Assembly: GCA_963783865.1 (NCBI GenBank)
Contig: CAWAPD010000003.1
Span: 570,318-634,317 of the forward strand
Direction of reading: 5' to 3'
Origin: CAWAPD01 sp963783865
Lineage (GTDB): Bacteria; Actinomycetota; Thermoleophilia; UBA2241
DNA length: 64,000 nucleotides
The notes under the pieces are model-generated. The model ran no database searches and was not told where the DNA came from. It worked only from the letters and a program-made list of their open reading frames with translations. Numbering within the stretch: position 1 is the stretch's first letter; each line of letters starts with the position of its first letter. Both the position numbers and the translations under genes were made by a program. Shown here piece by piece: positions 48,786 to 59,135 of the stretch.

Positions 48786-49580
48786 ATGGAACGCCTGAGC
48801 GACAACGTCTACGTCCATACGGTCGAGACGCACGGCTACACGGTCGCCTGCGCCGTCGTCGTCGGCAGCGAGCGCGTGTTCGTGTTCGACACCCTCGACT
48901 CGCCCCAGTCGATGGCGCCGGTCAAGGAGCTCGTGGAGAGCGTCGGCGGCGGGCGCCGTCTCCTGGTCGTGAACTCGCACCACCACTGGGACCACGTCTA
49001 CGGCAACGCCGCCTTCGCCGGAGCCGACATCATCGCCCACCGCTCCTGCGGCCGGCTGATCGTCGCCCAGGGCGAGGGCGACTCCGAGAAGATCCCGCTG
49101 CCACCGCCCGAGGGTGTGCCGCTGCCGACCATCGGCTTTGGCGACAGGGTGCGGTTCACCGACGCGACGACCACCGTGCACCTGATCCGCACCCCCGGCC
49201 ACAGCCCCGACTCGATCATCATGTACCTGGACGAGCAGGACATCCTGTTCGGGGGCGACACGGTCGAGTACCCGTTCCCGACCTTCGCCCAGCGCGACGC
49301 CGGCGAGGTCTACCTGCGGACGCTGCGCCAGCTGAACCAGCTGCCGGTCAAGCAGGTCGTGCCCGGGCACGGTCCGGTGATGGGCAAGGAGATCGTCGAC
49401 GTCAACCAGCGCTACGTGGAGGACGTGTACGACACGGTGCGCACGTTCAAGGAGTCGGGCACGCCGCGCAGCGGCGTGCTGCTGCCGGTCGAGGAGTTCC
49501 TGCCCGAGGGGGCCGTCGTCGACGACACCTACCGGCGGTTCCATCGCGAGAACGTGGAGTGGGTCTACGACGAAGTCTGA
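48786..49580 (+). CDS. Metallo-beta-lactamase-fold hydrolase
   Basis: A 264-residue MBL-fold protein. The zinc motif HxHxDH reads SHHHWDHVYG near residue 62, followed by the ligand His in RTPGHSPDS, the Asp in LFGGDTVEYPFP and the His in VPGHGPVM. Similar enzymes are glyoxalase II, lactonases or sulfur dioxygenases; nothing singles out one. ATG start 52 bases after the peptidase gene. Ends in a long terminator. Confidence 0.88.
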   Translation: MERLSDNVYVHTVETHGYTVACAVVVGSERVFVFDTLDSPQSMAPVKELVESVGGGRRLLVVNSHHHWDHVYGNAAFAGADIIAHRSCGRLIVAQGEGDSEKIPLPPPEGVPLPTIGFGDRVRFTDATTTVHLIRTPGHSPDSIIMYLDEQDILFGGDTVEYPFPTFAQRDAGEVYLRTLRQLNQLPVKQVVPGHGPVMGKEIVDVNQRYVEDVYDTVRTFKESGTPRSGVLLPVEEFLPEGAVVDDTYRRFHRENVEWVYDEV

Positions 49581-49594
49581 CGACCCCTGGGGAG

Positions 49595-49640
49595 CGAAGG
49601 AGGGGCGGGGCGGCCGCGAGGCCGCCCCGCCCCTCCTTCG
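49595..49640 (+). terminator. Terminator after the MBL-fold gene
   Basis: A perfect 21-bp stem with GCGA (GNRA) loop, 14 bases after the stop. Confidence 0.88.
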
Positions 49641-49650
49641 GAGCCGAAAC

Positions 49651-49679
49651 TGGACAAAGGGGGCGTTTTAGTCCAGAAT
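49651..49679 (+). promoter_or_regulatory. Promoter of the Rrf2 gene, probably leaderless
   Basis: TGGACA and CAGAAT with a 17-base spacer; the -10 ends 8 bases before the ATG at 49688, so transcription would begin at or next to the start codon. CTGGAC (49650-49655) and GTCCAG (49671-49676) form an inverted repeat over the boxes, a possible operator for the Rrf2 protein itself. Confidence 0.6.
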
Positions 49680-49687
49680 ACGGCGCG

Positions 49688-50110
49688 ATGAAGCTCTCCT
49701 CCCAGGCGGACTACGCCGTCCGCACCGTCTACGAACTCGCCGCGCGCGAACCCGGCGCCGTGGTGCAGACGCGGGACATCGCCGAGGCGCAGGGCATCTC
49801 GGAGCAGTACCTGGCCAAGGTGATCCAGCAGCTTGCGCGGGCGGGCGTGCTGCGCACCACGCGCGGCGTGCACGGCGGCGTCGCCCTGTCGCGACCGGCG
49901 TCGCAGATCTCGGTGGCCGAGGTCTGCGAGGCGGTCGACGGACCGCTGGAGCTGCACCGCTGTGCCGGTCGGCCGGAGCCTTGCGTTTCCGGCCCCTGCG
50001 CCACGCACGGCTTCTGGCAGCGGATCGAACAGGTGCTGGCGAGCGAGCTCGAAGGCACCGACTTCGAGGCGTTGGCCCGAGGGGCGACGCCACAACGGGC
50101 GACCGTGTGA
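49688..50110 (+). CDS. Rrf2-family regulator with candidate Fe-S cysteines
   Basis: A 140-residue winged-helix regulator beginning MKLSSQADYAVRTVYEL, the typical Rrf2 start, with the recognition helix region ISEQYLAKVIQQL and RGVHGGVALSRP. Three cysteines follow in the order C-x6-C-x4-C (residues about 98-110), then a His two residues on, close to the IscR/NsrR ligand pattern, so it may sense iron-sulfur status, NO or oxygen. No ribosome site precedes ATG, in line with a leaderless message. Its stop is followed by the NifU-like gene. Confidence 0.9.
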   Translation: MKLSSQADYAVRTVYELAAREPGAVVQTRDIAEAQGISEQYLAKVIQQLARAGVLRTTRGVHGGVALSRPASQISVAEVCEAVDGPLELHRCAGRPEPCVSGPCATHGFWQRIEQVLASELEGTDFEALARGATPQRATV

Positions 50111-50145
50111 GCGTCGCCGATGCGCAGCGCGGGGAGGTGAATCAA

Positions 50146-50376
50146 GTGAAGGAAGAGGTCCAGCAGGCTCTCAACGACATCCGTCCGGCGCTCCAGGCCG
50201 ACGGTGGCGACATCGAGCTCGTCGAGGTGACCGAGGACGGCGTCGTACGCGTACGCCTCCAGGGGCACTGCGCCGGCTGTCCGATGTCGCAGATGACGCT
50301 GACCCACGGCGTCGAGCGGCACCTCAAGAACGTGGTGCCGGGCGTCGACCGTGTCGAGAACGTCGCGATCGCCTAG
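50146..50376 (+). CDS. NifU C-terminal-domain Fe-S scaffold protein
   Basis: A 76-residue NifU-like domain (IRPALQADGGDIELVEV, the CxxC in GHCAGCPMSQMT, then VERHLKNVVPGV). It carries or inserts 4Fe-4S clusters, in keeping with its place after an IscR-like regulator. GTG 50146 is preferred because GGGGAGG lies eight bases before it and the protein then matches the normal domain length; GTG 50107 would overlap the Rrf2 stop and add 13 residues. Confidence 0.92.
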   Translation: MKEEVQQALNDIRPALQADGGDIELVEVTEDGVVRVRLQGHCAGCPMSQMTLTHGVERHLKNVVPGVDRVENVAIA

Positions 50377-50420
50377 CGTTCGCGGATCCGCCGCCCCGCG
50401 CGCGAGCGCGGGGAACGAGA

Positions 50421-50466
50421 ACGGGCGGGGGCGGGGCGGCCGTACGGCCGCCCCGCCCCCGCCCGT
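50421..50466. terminator. Bidirectional terminator between convergent genes
   Basis: A perfect 46-base palindrome centred on CGTACG. It lies between the NifU-like gene (plus) and the CoA-transferase genes (minus) and can end both. Confidence 0.88.
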
Positions 50467-50493
50467 CTGCGCTCCAGGCCCCGGCGCGACCGG

Positions 50494-51165
50494 TCAGTCG
50501 GCCTCGCCGTAGGCGTCGAGCTTCACGTCGCCGGCCACCGTGTACGCCATGTCGGTGCAGGCCGCGATGTCGTCGAGCGTGTAGCCGCGCGCGACCTCCT
50601 CGAGCACGAACCCCTTGTCGGGGTAGCGCCGGAACAGGGCCCGCTCGGTGATGATCACGTCGCACTCTTCGGCGCCGGTCAGCGGGAAGGTGCACTTCTT
50701 CATGAGCTTCGAGGCGCCGTCCTTGGAGCAGTGCTCGGTGACGATGGTCACGACCTTGGCTCCGGTGACCAGGTCCATGGCGCCGCCCATGCCGGCCAGC
50801 ATCTTGCCGGGCACGATCCAGTTGGCGATGTTGCCCTCCTCGTCGACCTGCAGGGTGCCGAGGAAGGTGGCGTCGACGTGCCCGCCGCGGATCATCGAGA
50901 ACGAGGTGAACGAGTCGAAGTAGCTGCCGCCCGGGTTGAGCGAGATCGGCTGGTTGCCGGCGTTCGCCCGGTCGCGGTCCTCGCAACCCGGCTGCGGGCG
51001 CGGGCCCACGCCGATGGCGCCGTTCTCGGTCTGGATGACCACGTCGACGCCCTCGGGCACGAAGTTGGCGATGAGCGTCGGCAGGCCGATCCCCAGGTTG
51101 ATGATCTGCCCGTCCCTGAGCTCGCGGCCGGCGCGGGCGGCGATGGTCGTCTTGGCGTCAGACAT
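50494..51165 (-). CDS. 3-oxoacid CoA-transferase, subunit B
   Basis: A 223-residue beta subunit with GIGLPTLIANFVPEG near residue 25 and the catalytic Glu in IQTENGAIGVGP (about residue 47). SMIRGGHVDATFLGTLQVDEEGN and MGGAMDLVTG are also typical. With subunit A it moves CoA between carboxylic acids such as succinyl-CoA/acetoacetate or acetyl-CoA/butyrate. ATG overlaps the subunit A stop by eight bases. Confidence 0.92.
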   Translation of the reverse strand: MSDAKTTIAARAGRELRDGQIINLGIGLPTLIANFVPEGVDVVIQTENGAIGVGPRPQPGCEDRDRANAGNQPISLNPGGSYFDSFTSFSMIRGGHVDATFLGTLQVDEEGNIANWIVPGKMLAGMGGAMDLVTGAKVVTIVTEHCSKDGASKLMKKCTFPLTGAEECDVIITERALFRRYPDKGFVLEEVARGYTLDDIAACTDMAYTVAGDVKLDAYGEAD

Positions 51166-51857
51166 TGTTGGGCATCTCCTCGCGGATCGTGCAGTACTCG
51201 ACGTTCGCCCGGACCACCGCGTCGACGAAGATGCCGGACGTGTGGATGGCGTTGGGATCGAGCTCGCCCAGCGTGTAGAGGTTCTCGACCTCGGCGATCG
51301 TGTAAACGGCGTTCATCGCGGCCGGCACGTTGAAGTTGCGCGACGTGCCCCGGTAGATCAGGTTGCCCCAGGTGTCGCCGGCGTGGGCGCGCACGATCGC
51401 GATGTCGCACTTGACGGCCGGCACCAGGATGAACCGCCGGCCGTCGAGCTCGACGATCTGCTTGCCCTCCTCGGCCACGGTGCCCGACGCCGGTCGGCGT
51501 GAGGAACCCGCCCAGACCGGCCCCGCCGCAGCGCAGCATCTCGGCCAGCGTGCCCTGCGGCGTGGCCTCGACCTGGAGCGTCCCCGCGTTCATGGCGTTG
51601 CCGATGTCCGGCGTGGTCCCGACGTGGCTGGCGACGATCTTCTTGATCTTGCCCTGCCTGACGAGCTCGACGGTGCCGCGGTCGCGGTAGCCGCCGTCGT
51701 TCTCGTAGATGGTGAGGTCCTTGACGTCCATCGTCTTCAGGTGGTCGATGAGGGTGAGGGGGTCTCCCTGGCCGATGAACCCGCCCACGGCGATGCTCAT
51801 GCCGCTCTGGATGTGGGACATCGCCTCTTCGATCGGTACGACCTTGTTCTTGGGCAC
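51158..51857 (-). CDS. 3-oxoacid CoA-transferase, subunit A; interrupted by a frameshift
   Basis: The alpha subunit. From ATG 51857: PIEEAMSHIQSGMSIAVGGF, then TIYENDGGYRDRGT and RCGGAGLGGFLTPTGVG. At about 51484-51486 (a GGG run) the frame changes: GTVAEEGKQIVELDGRRFIL continues one base off, followed by GTSRNFNVPAAMNA and EVENLYTLGELDP. Removing one G restores a protein of about 232 residues, the usual length. Both pieces are conserved and the B subunit is intact, so a sequence error is more likely than a pseudogene. Confidence 0.87.
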
Positions 51858-52006
51858 GTTTCACTCCTTCGCGCTGGCCCCACGCCGATGCGCAGAACCT
51901 ATCACCGGCGGTGGGGCTTGTCGCCCGGGGCCGCCCCGCCGATGTGTCCCGGCCCCGCGCCCGTGGCAGGTCACGACGGCCCGACGGCACGGGCGCGGGG
52001 CCGGCT

Positions 52007-52034
52007 TTGTCGGCGGCAGGGCGGCCTGTATACT
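52007..52034 (+). promoter_or_regulatory. Promoter of the MTA phosphorylase gene
   Basis: TTGTCG and TATACT with a 16-base spacer, 31 bases before the GTG start. Confidence 0.72.
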
Positions 52035-52065
52035 CCCGCCGACGCAGCGGCGTGAGGAGGGTGAA

Positions 52066-52935
52066 GTGGCTGCCGTCCAGGATTCGGCGAAGGTCGGCGT
52101 GATCGGCGGTTCGGGGTTCTACGAGCTGCTCGAGGGCGCCCGTGAGATCACGATCGAGACCCCCTTCGGGGCCCCCAGCGACTCCCTGTTCGTGGGCGAG
52201 ATCGGCGGCGTGCCGACGGCGTTCCTGCCGCGTCACGCGCGCGGGCACCGGATCCTGCCCTCGGAGGTGCCGTACCGGGCCAACATCTGGGCCATGAAGG
52301 CGCTGGGCGTGGAGTACGTGCTCTCGGCCAGCGCCGTGGGGAGCCTCAAGCAGGAGCTCGAGCCGCTCCACATCGTCGTGCCCGACCAGCTGTTCGACCG
52401 CACCAAGGCGCGGCCGTCGACCTTCTTCGGCGACGGCGTGGTCGTGCACATGGGGTTCGCCGACCCGTTCTGCCCCTACGTGTCGGGCCTGATCGTGGAG
52501 CACGGGCGCGCCGCCGGCGCGACCGTGCACGAGGGCGGCACCTACGTCTGCATCGAAGGTCCGCAGTTCTCGACCAGGGCCGAATCCAACGTCTACCGGC
52601 AACTCGGCTTCGACATCATCGGCATGACGAACCTCCAGGAGGCCAAGCTGGCCCGCGAAGCGGAGCTCTGTTACGCCACCATGGCGCTTGTGACCGACTA
52701 CGACGTCTGGTACGAAGGCGAAGAGGACGTGACGCTCGAGCAGGTGCTCGACAACGTGCGCCGCAACGTCGAGACGGCCCAGGCCATCGTGCGCCGGGTC
52801 GTGCCGGCGCTGGCGCTGGGGCGCGACTGCTCGTGCCACCACGCCGTCGAGAACGCGATCAACACGCCGGCCGGGCTGATCCCGCCGCAGACGCGGCAGA
52901 AGCTCGACCTGCTGATCGGCAAGTACATCCGGTGA
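52066..52935 (+). CDS. mtnP: S-methyl-5'-thioadenosine phosphorylase
   Basis: A 289-residue purine phosphorylase of the MtnP type: VGVIGGSGFYEL at the N-terminus, FLPRHARGHRILPSEVPYRAN for phosphate binding, SASAVGSL, then EGPQFSTRAESNVYR and GMTNLQEAKLAREAELCYATMALVTDYD with the purine-site Asp. It cleaves methylthioadenosine to adenine and 5-methylthioribose-1-phosphate. GTG 52066 is chosen for its GAGGAGG ribosome site. The pyrophosphatase gene follows 55 bases later. Confidence 0.93.
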   Translation: MAAVQDSAKVGVIGGSGFYELLEGAREITIETPFGAPSDSLFVGEIGGVPTAFLPRHARGHRILPSEVPYRANIWAMKALGVEYVLSASAVGSLKQELEPLHIVVPDQLFDRTKARPSTFFGDGVVVHMGFADPFCPYVSGLIVEHGRAAGATVHEGGTYVCIEGPQFSTRAESNVYRQLGFDIIGMTNLQEAKLAREAELCYATMALVTDYDVWYEGEEDVTLEQVLDNVRRNVETAQAIVRRVVPALALGRDCSCHHAVENAINTPAGLIPPQTRQKLDLLIGKYIR

Positions 52936-52990
52936 CGTCGGCGGGCGCCTCCCGGCGCCCGCCGTCATCGGAACACGAACGGGAGGACAC

Positions 52991-55147
<2,157 letters not shown>

Positions 55148-55169
55148 GGATCAGCCCTTCGGGAGCGTG

Positions 55170-55201
55170 GGGCGGGGGCGGCCGCGAGGCCGCCCCCGCC
55201 C
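55170..55201 (+). terminator. Terminator after the pyrophosphatase gene
   Basis: A perfect 14-bp GC stem with GCGA loop, 22 bases after the stop. Confidence 0.85.
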
Positions 55202-55296
55202 GTTTCGACCTGCTTGCCGGTGCCCTGTGCCGGTGCTAACGTACTCTGTCAGCCCGGACCAGAGCCGGGCGTTTCTTTGAGCGTTGCAGGAAGAAG

Positions 55297-55455
55297 ATGA
55301 GAGTCGCACAGAGAGCCCTGTCCATCGTGATGCTCGCCATCGGGATCGCGCTCCTGGTGCGGGCCGCGCTCATGGGGTTCTGGCCGCCGTCGCTGCAGCT
55401 GATCGCCGGCGCCGGCCTGCTCGTCTTCGGTACCCTGAAGCTGCGCTACACCTGA
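55297..55455 (+). CDS. 52-residue two-helix membrane protein
   Basis: A short open frame from ATG 55297 to TGA 55453-55455 with AGGAAG upstream. The product has two hydrophobic helices (ALSIVMLAIGIALLVRAALM and LQLIAGAGLLVFGTLKL) separated by GFWPPS, with basic residues at both ends. This small helix-turn-helix layout is common among actinobacterial membrane peptides. It lies between the pyrophosphatase terminator and the permease gene. Function unknown. Confidence 0.72.
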   Translation: MRVAQRALSIVMLAIGIALLVRAALMGFWPPSLQLIAGAGLLVFGTLKLRYT

Positions 55456-55559
55456 GGGCGGGACATGACGACCACCACAGGGCGCCGGGGCGCCCGCACC
55501 GGACCGAACCCTGCCGCGCGAGCCGTGCTCGTGCCGGCGGCGCGCCCGTGAGCTAGCGG

Positions 55560-57836
55560 ATGGCGCGCCGCAAGAAACGAGAGGGCCAGAGCCTGCACAA
55601 GGTGCTCGGCGTGCCGGCGCTGTTCAGCACCGCCTACGGCAACGTCGGCTCGTCGATCTACTACGCGCTGGGCGCGGTGGCGGCCTTCGCCCTCGGCCTG
55701 ACGCCCGTGGTCTTCATGCTCACCGGGCTGCTCTTCGTCACGACGGCGTACTCGTACGCCGAGGCCACGACGATGTTCCCCGAGGCCGGCGGCTCGTCGA
55801 GCTTCGCGCGCCACACGTTCAACGAGTTCGTCAGCTTCGTGGCGGGCTGGGGCCTGATGCTCGACTACATCATCACGATCGCCATCTCGGCCTTCTTCGT
55901 GCCCAACTACCTCGCTGCGTTCTGGGCCCCGCTCAAGACGTGGCCGTACAACTCCATCGGCGGCATCATCGTCATCGTCGCTCTGGTCGTCATCAACATC
56001 ATCGGCATCAAGGAGGCGGCGCGGCTCAACATCGTGCTCGCCGTCGCCGACCTCAGCACGCAGATCCTCCTGGCCGTGGTCGGCGTGTTCGTGTTCCTGT
56101 CGCCGAAGCTGCTGATCACGCAGATCCACCTGGGCACGGTGCCGACCTGGCACCAGCTGATCTACGGCATCTCGATCGGCACGGTGGCCTACACCGGCAT
56201 CGAGACCATCTCGAACATGGCCGAGGAGTCGTCCGACCCCGGCCGCGACGTGCCGCGCGCGGTCAACTTCGTGCTGGCCGCCGTGCTCGGCGTGTACTTC
56301 GCGATCTCGATGGTCGGGCTCTCGGCCATGCCGGTGAAGTACAACGTGCTGGCCGTCGACCCACAGACCAGGGTGGTCCAGCCGACCGCGGTGCTCCCGG
56401 CGCCCGGCAAGCCGGCCGCGACCGGGCCGTACGTGCTGAAGAGCGATCCGAAGCAGGAGGTCTACGTCCAGGTCGACGCGAACGCGATGGAGATCTCGCC
56501 CGACGAGCAGGGCAAGCGGCTCCACGCCACCGGCTCGATCTACCAGCAGGACGGGACGTGGGTCACCAACCTCTACGGTACGCAGATCGCCAACGTCTAC
56601 CTGAACGATCCGCTGCTCGGCATCGTGCAGCACCTGCCAGGAGGGCTCGACTGGCTGAAAGCGATCCTGCGGCCCTGGATCGGCATCCTCGCGGCGACGA
56701 TCCTGATCATCGGCACCAACGCCGGCATCATCGGCTCGTCGCGGCTGGCGTACTCGATGGCCGGACACCGCCAGATCCCTCCCGTCCTCAGCCGGGTGCA
56801 TCCGCGGCGACTCACACCCTATGTGGCGATCATCGCGTTCGGCACGATCGCGGCGGCGCTGATCGCGCCCGGCAAGGTGTTCCTTCTGGTCGACCTGTAC
56901 GCCTTCGGGGCGATGATCTCGTTCACGGTGGCGCATGTCTGCGTCGTCTGGCTGCGCCTGCGTGAGCCCGAGCGCGAACGGCCGTGGCGGACGCCGGTCA
57001 ACATCCCCATCGGCGGCGGGCGCAGCCTGCCCGTGCTCGCCGTTCTCGGAGGGCTGGGCACGTTCGTCGTCTGGCTCGACGTGGTGGCGACGCACTACTA
57101 CGGCCGGATCATCGGTCTGAGCTGGATGGCCGTCGGCATCGTCATGTACGTCCTCTACCGCCGTCACCAGGGCGTGTCGCTGACCAAGACGGTGGCCGTG
57201 CCGGTGCTGCCTGCGTCGGTCACCACCGACATCGACTACGATCAGCTCCTGGTGCCGATCGTCGGCTCGCGCATCACCGACGAGATGATGGTGCTGGCCT
57301 GCCAGCTCGCGACCGAGAAGGCGTCGGCGATCGACGCGCTCTACGTGATCGAGGTGCCGTTCAACCTGCCGCTCGACGCCCGGCTGATCGCGGAGCGCGA
57401 ACGGGCGCAGCAGGTCCTCGACCGGGCGGCGGTCATCGCCGACCAGTTCAAGATCCGGATGACGCCGATCGTGGTGACGGCGCGCTCGGTCGGCCGGGCG
57501 ATCGTCGACGAGGCGGTCGAGCGCCGCTCCGAGGTCATCATCATCGGCGTGATCAAGAAGCGGCGGTTCACCGAGCGCGCCTTCGGCGGCACGATCGACT
57601 ACGTGATGGAGCACGCGCCCTGCGAGGTGCTGGTCAACCTGGTGCCGCCGATCGGCGTCTACGAGGGCGATCAGGCGCCTTCCACGCGCGTCGGCGGCCC
57701 CGGCAAGGCGTGGACGACGGTGACCGGGGCGCCGGCGGCGGGCGATGAGGCGGGCGGCGACGGCGGCGGCGTGCCGTCGCCGGCGCCGCCCGCCCCGGCG
57801 CCGCCCGCCTCATCCGATCAGGACCCGGCCGACTAG
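55560..57836 (+). CDS. APC-family amino acid permease with C-terminal UspA domain
   Basis: A 758-residue transporter. It starts with the APC helix-1 motif (FSTAYGNVGSSIYYALG) and has about 12 helices to residue 545. A hydrophilic insert of roughly 100 residues (about 265-360, VDPQTRVVQPTAVLP to HATGSIYQQDG) lies between helices, outside by topology. Residues about 560-700 are a UspA-type domain (YDQLLVPIVGSRITDEMMV, ends IIIGVIKKRR and HAPCEVLVNL), then a Pro/Ala tail. It probably moves amino acids with the UspA part sensing nucleotide. The ribosome site before ATG 55560 is weak. Confidence 0.88.
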   Translation: MARRKKREGQSLHKVLGVPALFSTAYGNVGSSIYYALGAVAAFALGLTPVVFMLTGLLFVTTAYSYAEATTMFPEAGGSSSFARHTFNEFVSFVAGWGLMLDYIITIAISAFFVPNYLAAFWAPLKTWPYNSIGGIIVIVALVVINIIGIKEAARLNIVLAVADLSTQILLAVVGVFVFLSPKLLITQIHLGTVPTWHQLIYGISIGTVAYTGIETISNMAEESSDPGRDVPRAVNFVLAAVLGVYFAISMVGLSAMPVKYNVLAVDPQTRVVQPTAVLPAPGKPAATGPYVLKSDPKQEVYVQVDANAMEISPDEQGKRLHATGSIYQQDGTWVTNLYGTQIANVYLNDPLLGIVQHLPGGLDWLKAILRPWIGILAATILIIGTNAGIIGSSRLAYSMAGHRQIPPVLSRVHPRRLTPYVAIIAFGTIAAALIAPGKVFLLVDLYAFGAMISFTVAHVCVVWLRLREPERERPWRTPVNIPIGGGRSLPVLAVLGGLGTFVVWLDVVATHYYGRIIGLSWMAVGIVMYVLYRRHQGVSLTKTVAVPVLPASVTTDIDYDQLLVPIVGSRITDEMMVLACQLATEKASAIDALYVIEVPFNLPLDARLIAERERAQQVLDRAAVIADQFKIRMTPIVVTARSVGRAIVDEAVERRSEVIIIGVIKKRRFTERAFGGTIDYVMEHAPCEVLVNLVPPIGVYEGDQAPSTRVGGPGKAWTTVTGAPAAGDEAGGDGGGVPSPAPPAPAPPASSDQDPAD

Positions 57837-57984
57837 GCGCGGCACGCCGCACCGCCCAGCCGCCGGACACGACGGGGACGGTTTCGCGCCGGCCGGCGGT
57901 GGAAGTATGCTCTCCTGTGTCCCGGGGTCCCGAGCGGCCCATCCCACGCGGCGTGCCACAGCGTCGCACTGAGAGGTGACCTGC

Positions 57985-58392
57985 ATGTACGTCGTGATCG
58001 CCGGCTGCGGCCGTACCGGCTCAAGTCTGGCTCGCGCCCTCGTCGAGGAAGGCTGGGACGTCTGTGTCATCGACGAGGACCCGGAGGCGCTGTCGCTGCT
58101 GGGCGACGACTTCCCCGGTCAGTTCGAGATCGGTCAGGCGCTCGACTGGGAGGTCCTGCACCAGGCGCGCATCGAGGATGCCGACGCCTACGTGACCGCC
58201 ACCGACGGCGACAACACGAACATCGTCTCGGCCCAGATCGCCACCAAGAAGTTCGGCGTGCGCTGCGTCGTGGCGCGCGTCTTCGACCCGCTGCGCGCCG
58301 ACCTGTTCGCCGGCGCGGGCATCCGCACCGTGTGTCCGACCAAGGACGCCAAGGACCTGCTGCACGACGCCGTGCGCACCTGCGAGATCTAG
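57985..58392 (+). CDS. TrkA-N (RCK) domain protein, single domain
   Basis: A 135-residue Rossmann-fold RCK protein (MYVVIAGCGRTGSSLARAL; Asp in VIDEDPEAL; ATDGDNTNIVSAQIA). It binds NAD(H) or nucleotide and gates K+ transporters. It lacks the TrkA-C domain. ATG 57985 (with GAGAGGTGA) is preferred over GTG 57976. Followed after 10 bases by a full TrkA protein, so the two probably form a regulatory pair. Confidence 0.9.
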   Translation: MYVVIAGCGRTGSSLARALVEEGWDVCVIDEDPEALSLLGDDFPGQFEIGQALDWEVLHQARIEDADAYVTATDGDNTNIVSAQIATKKFGVRCVVARVFDPLRADLFAGAGIRTVCPTKDAKDLLHDAVRTCEI

Positions 58393-58402
58393 GAGGAGTG
58401 CC

Positions 58403-59116
58403 GTGTTCGTCGTGATCGTCGGCTGCGGCAAGGTGGGCGTGAACACCGCCCGCAGCCTCAGGCACATGGGCCACGAGGTCATCGTCGTCGAGCAGCGCCG
58501 CTCCCGCTACGACCTCCTGGTCGGCGAGCTGCAGGAATCCCTGATGATGGGGGACGGCACCGAGATCTGGGTGCTGGAGAAGGCGGGCATCGCCCGCGCC
58601 GACCTCGTCGTTGCCGTGACCGGCGACGACGAGGACAACATCATCATCTCGCAGGTCGCCAAGCTCAAGTACGGCGTGCCCAAGGTCGTGGCGCGCGTCA
58701 ACAACCCCTACAACCAGCCGACCTTCGACCTGCTCGGCATCGACGCCACGGTCTGCGCGGCGACGACGATGCTGTCGCTGATCCAGCACGAGCTGCCGGT
58801 GCACAAGTTCGTGCACCTGCTCACGCTCAAGCACGAGAACATCGAGGTCGTCGAGCTCGAGGTGGGGGAGACCTCGCCGTTCGCCAACCGCCTGGTCGCC
58901 GACATCTCGCTGCCCGACGGGGTCCTGCTCTCGGCGATCCTGCGTGGCGGCTCGGCGCTGCTGGCCCGCGGCTCGACCGAGATCCTGCCGGGCGACTACG
59001 TGCTCTGCCTGCTCGAGCCCGGCAAGGAGAAGGAACTGATCCACGTCTTCCTGCCCGACGAGCGGCCCGAGGCAGTCCAGGCCGAGACCGAGCTCGACGT
59101 CTTCGGCGGCAAGTAG
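58403..59116 (+). CDS. TrkA-family K+ transport regulator
   Basis: A 237-residue protein with a TrkA-N Rossmann domain (VVIVGCGKVGVNTARSL, VTGDDEDNIIISQVAK) and a C-terminal TrkA-C domain (about 145-225; ENIEVVELEVGETSPF). GTG start with AGGAGTG upstream. It follows the single-domain protein and an APC permease carrying UspA. No TrkH/KtrB channel is seen in the window, so the controlled transporter may be the permease, by inference. Confidence 0.92.
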   Translation: MFVVIVGCGKVGVNTARSLRHMGHEVIVVEQRRSRYDLLVGELQESLMMGDGTEIWVLEKAGIARADLVVAVTGDDEDNIIISQVAKLKYGVPKVVARVNNPYNQPTFDLLGIDATVCAATTMLSLIQHELPVHKFVHLLTLKHENIEVVELEVGETSPFANRLVADISLPDGVLLSAILRGGSALLARGSTEILPGDYVLCLLEPGKEKELIHVFLPDERPEAVQAETELDVFGGK

Positions 59117-59135
59117 CCCGCGTCCGGGGCGGGGC

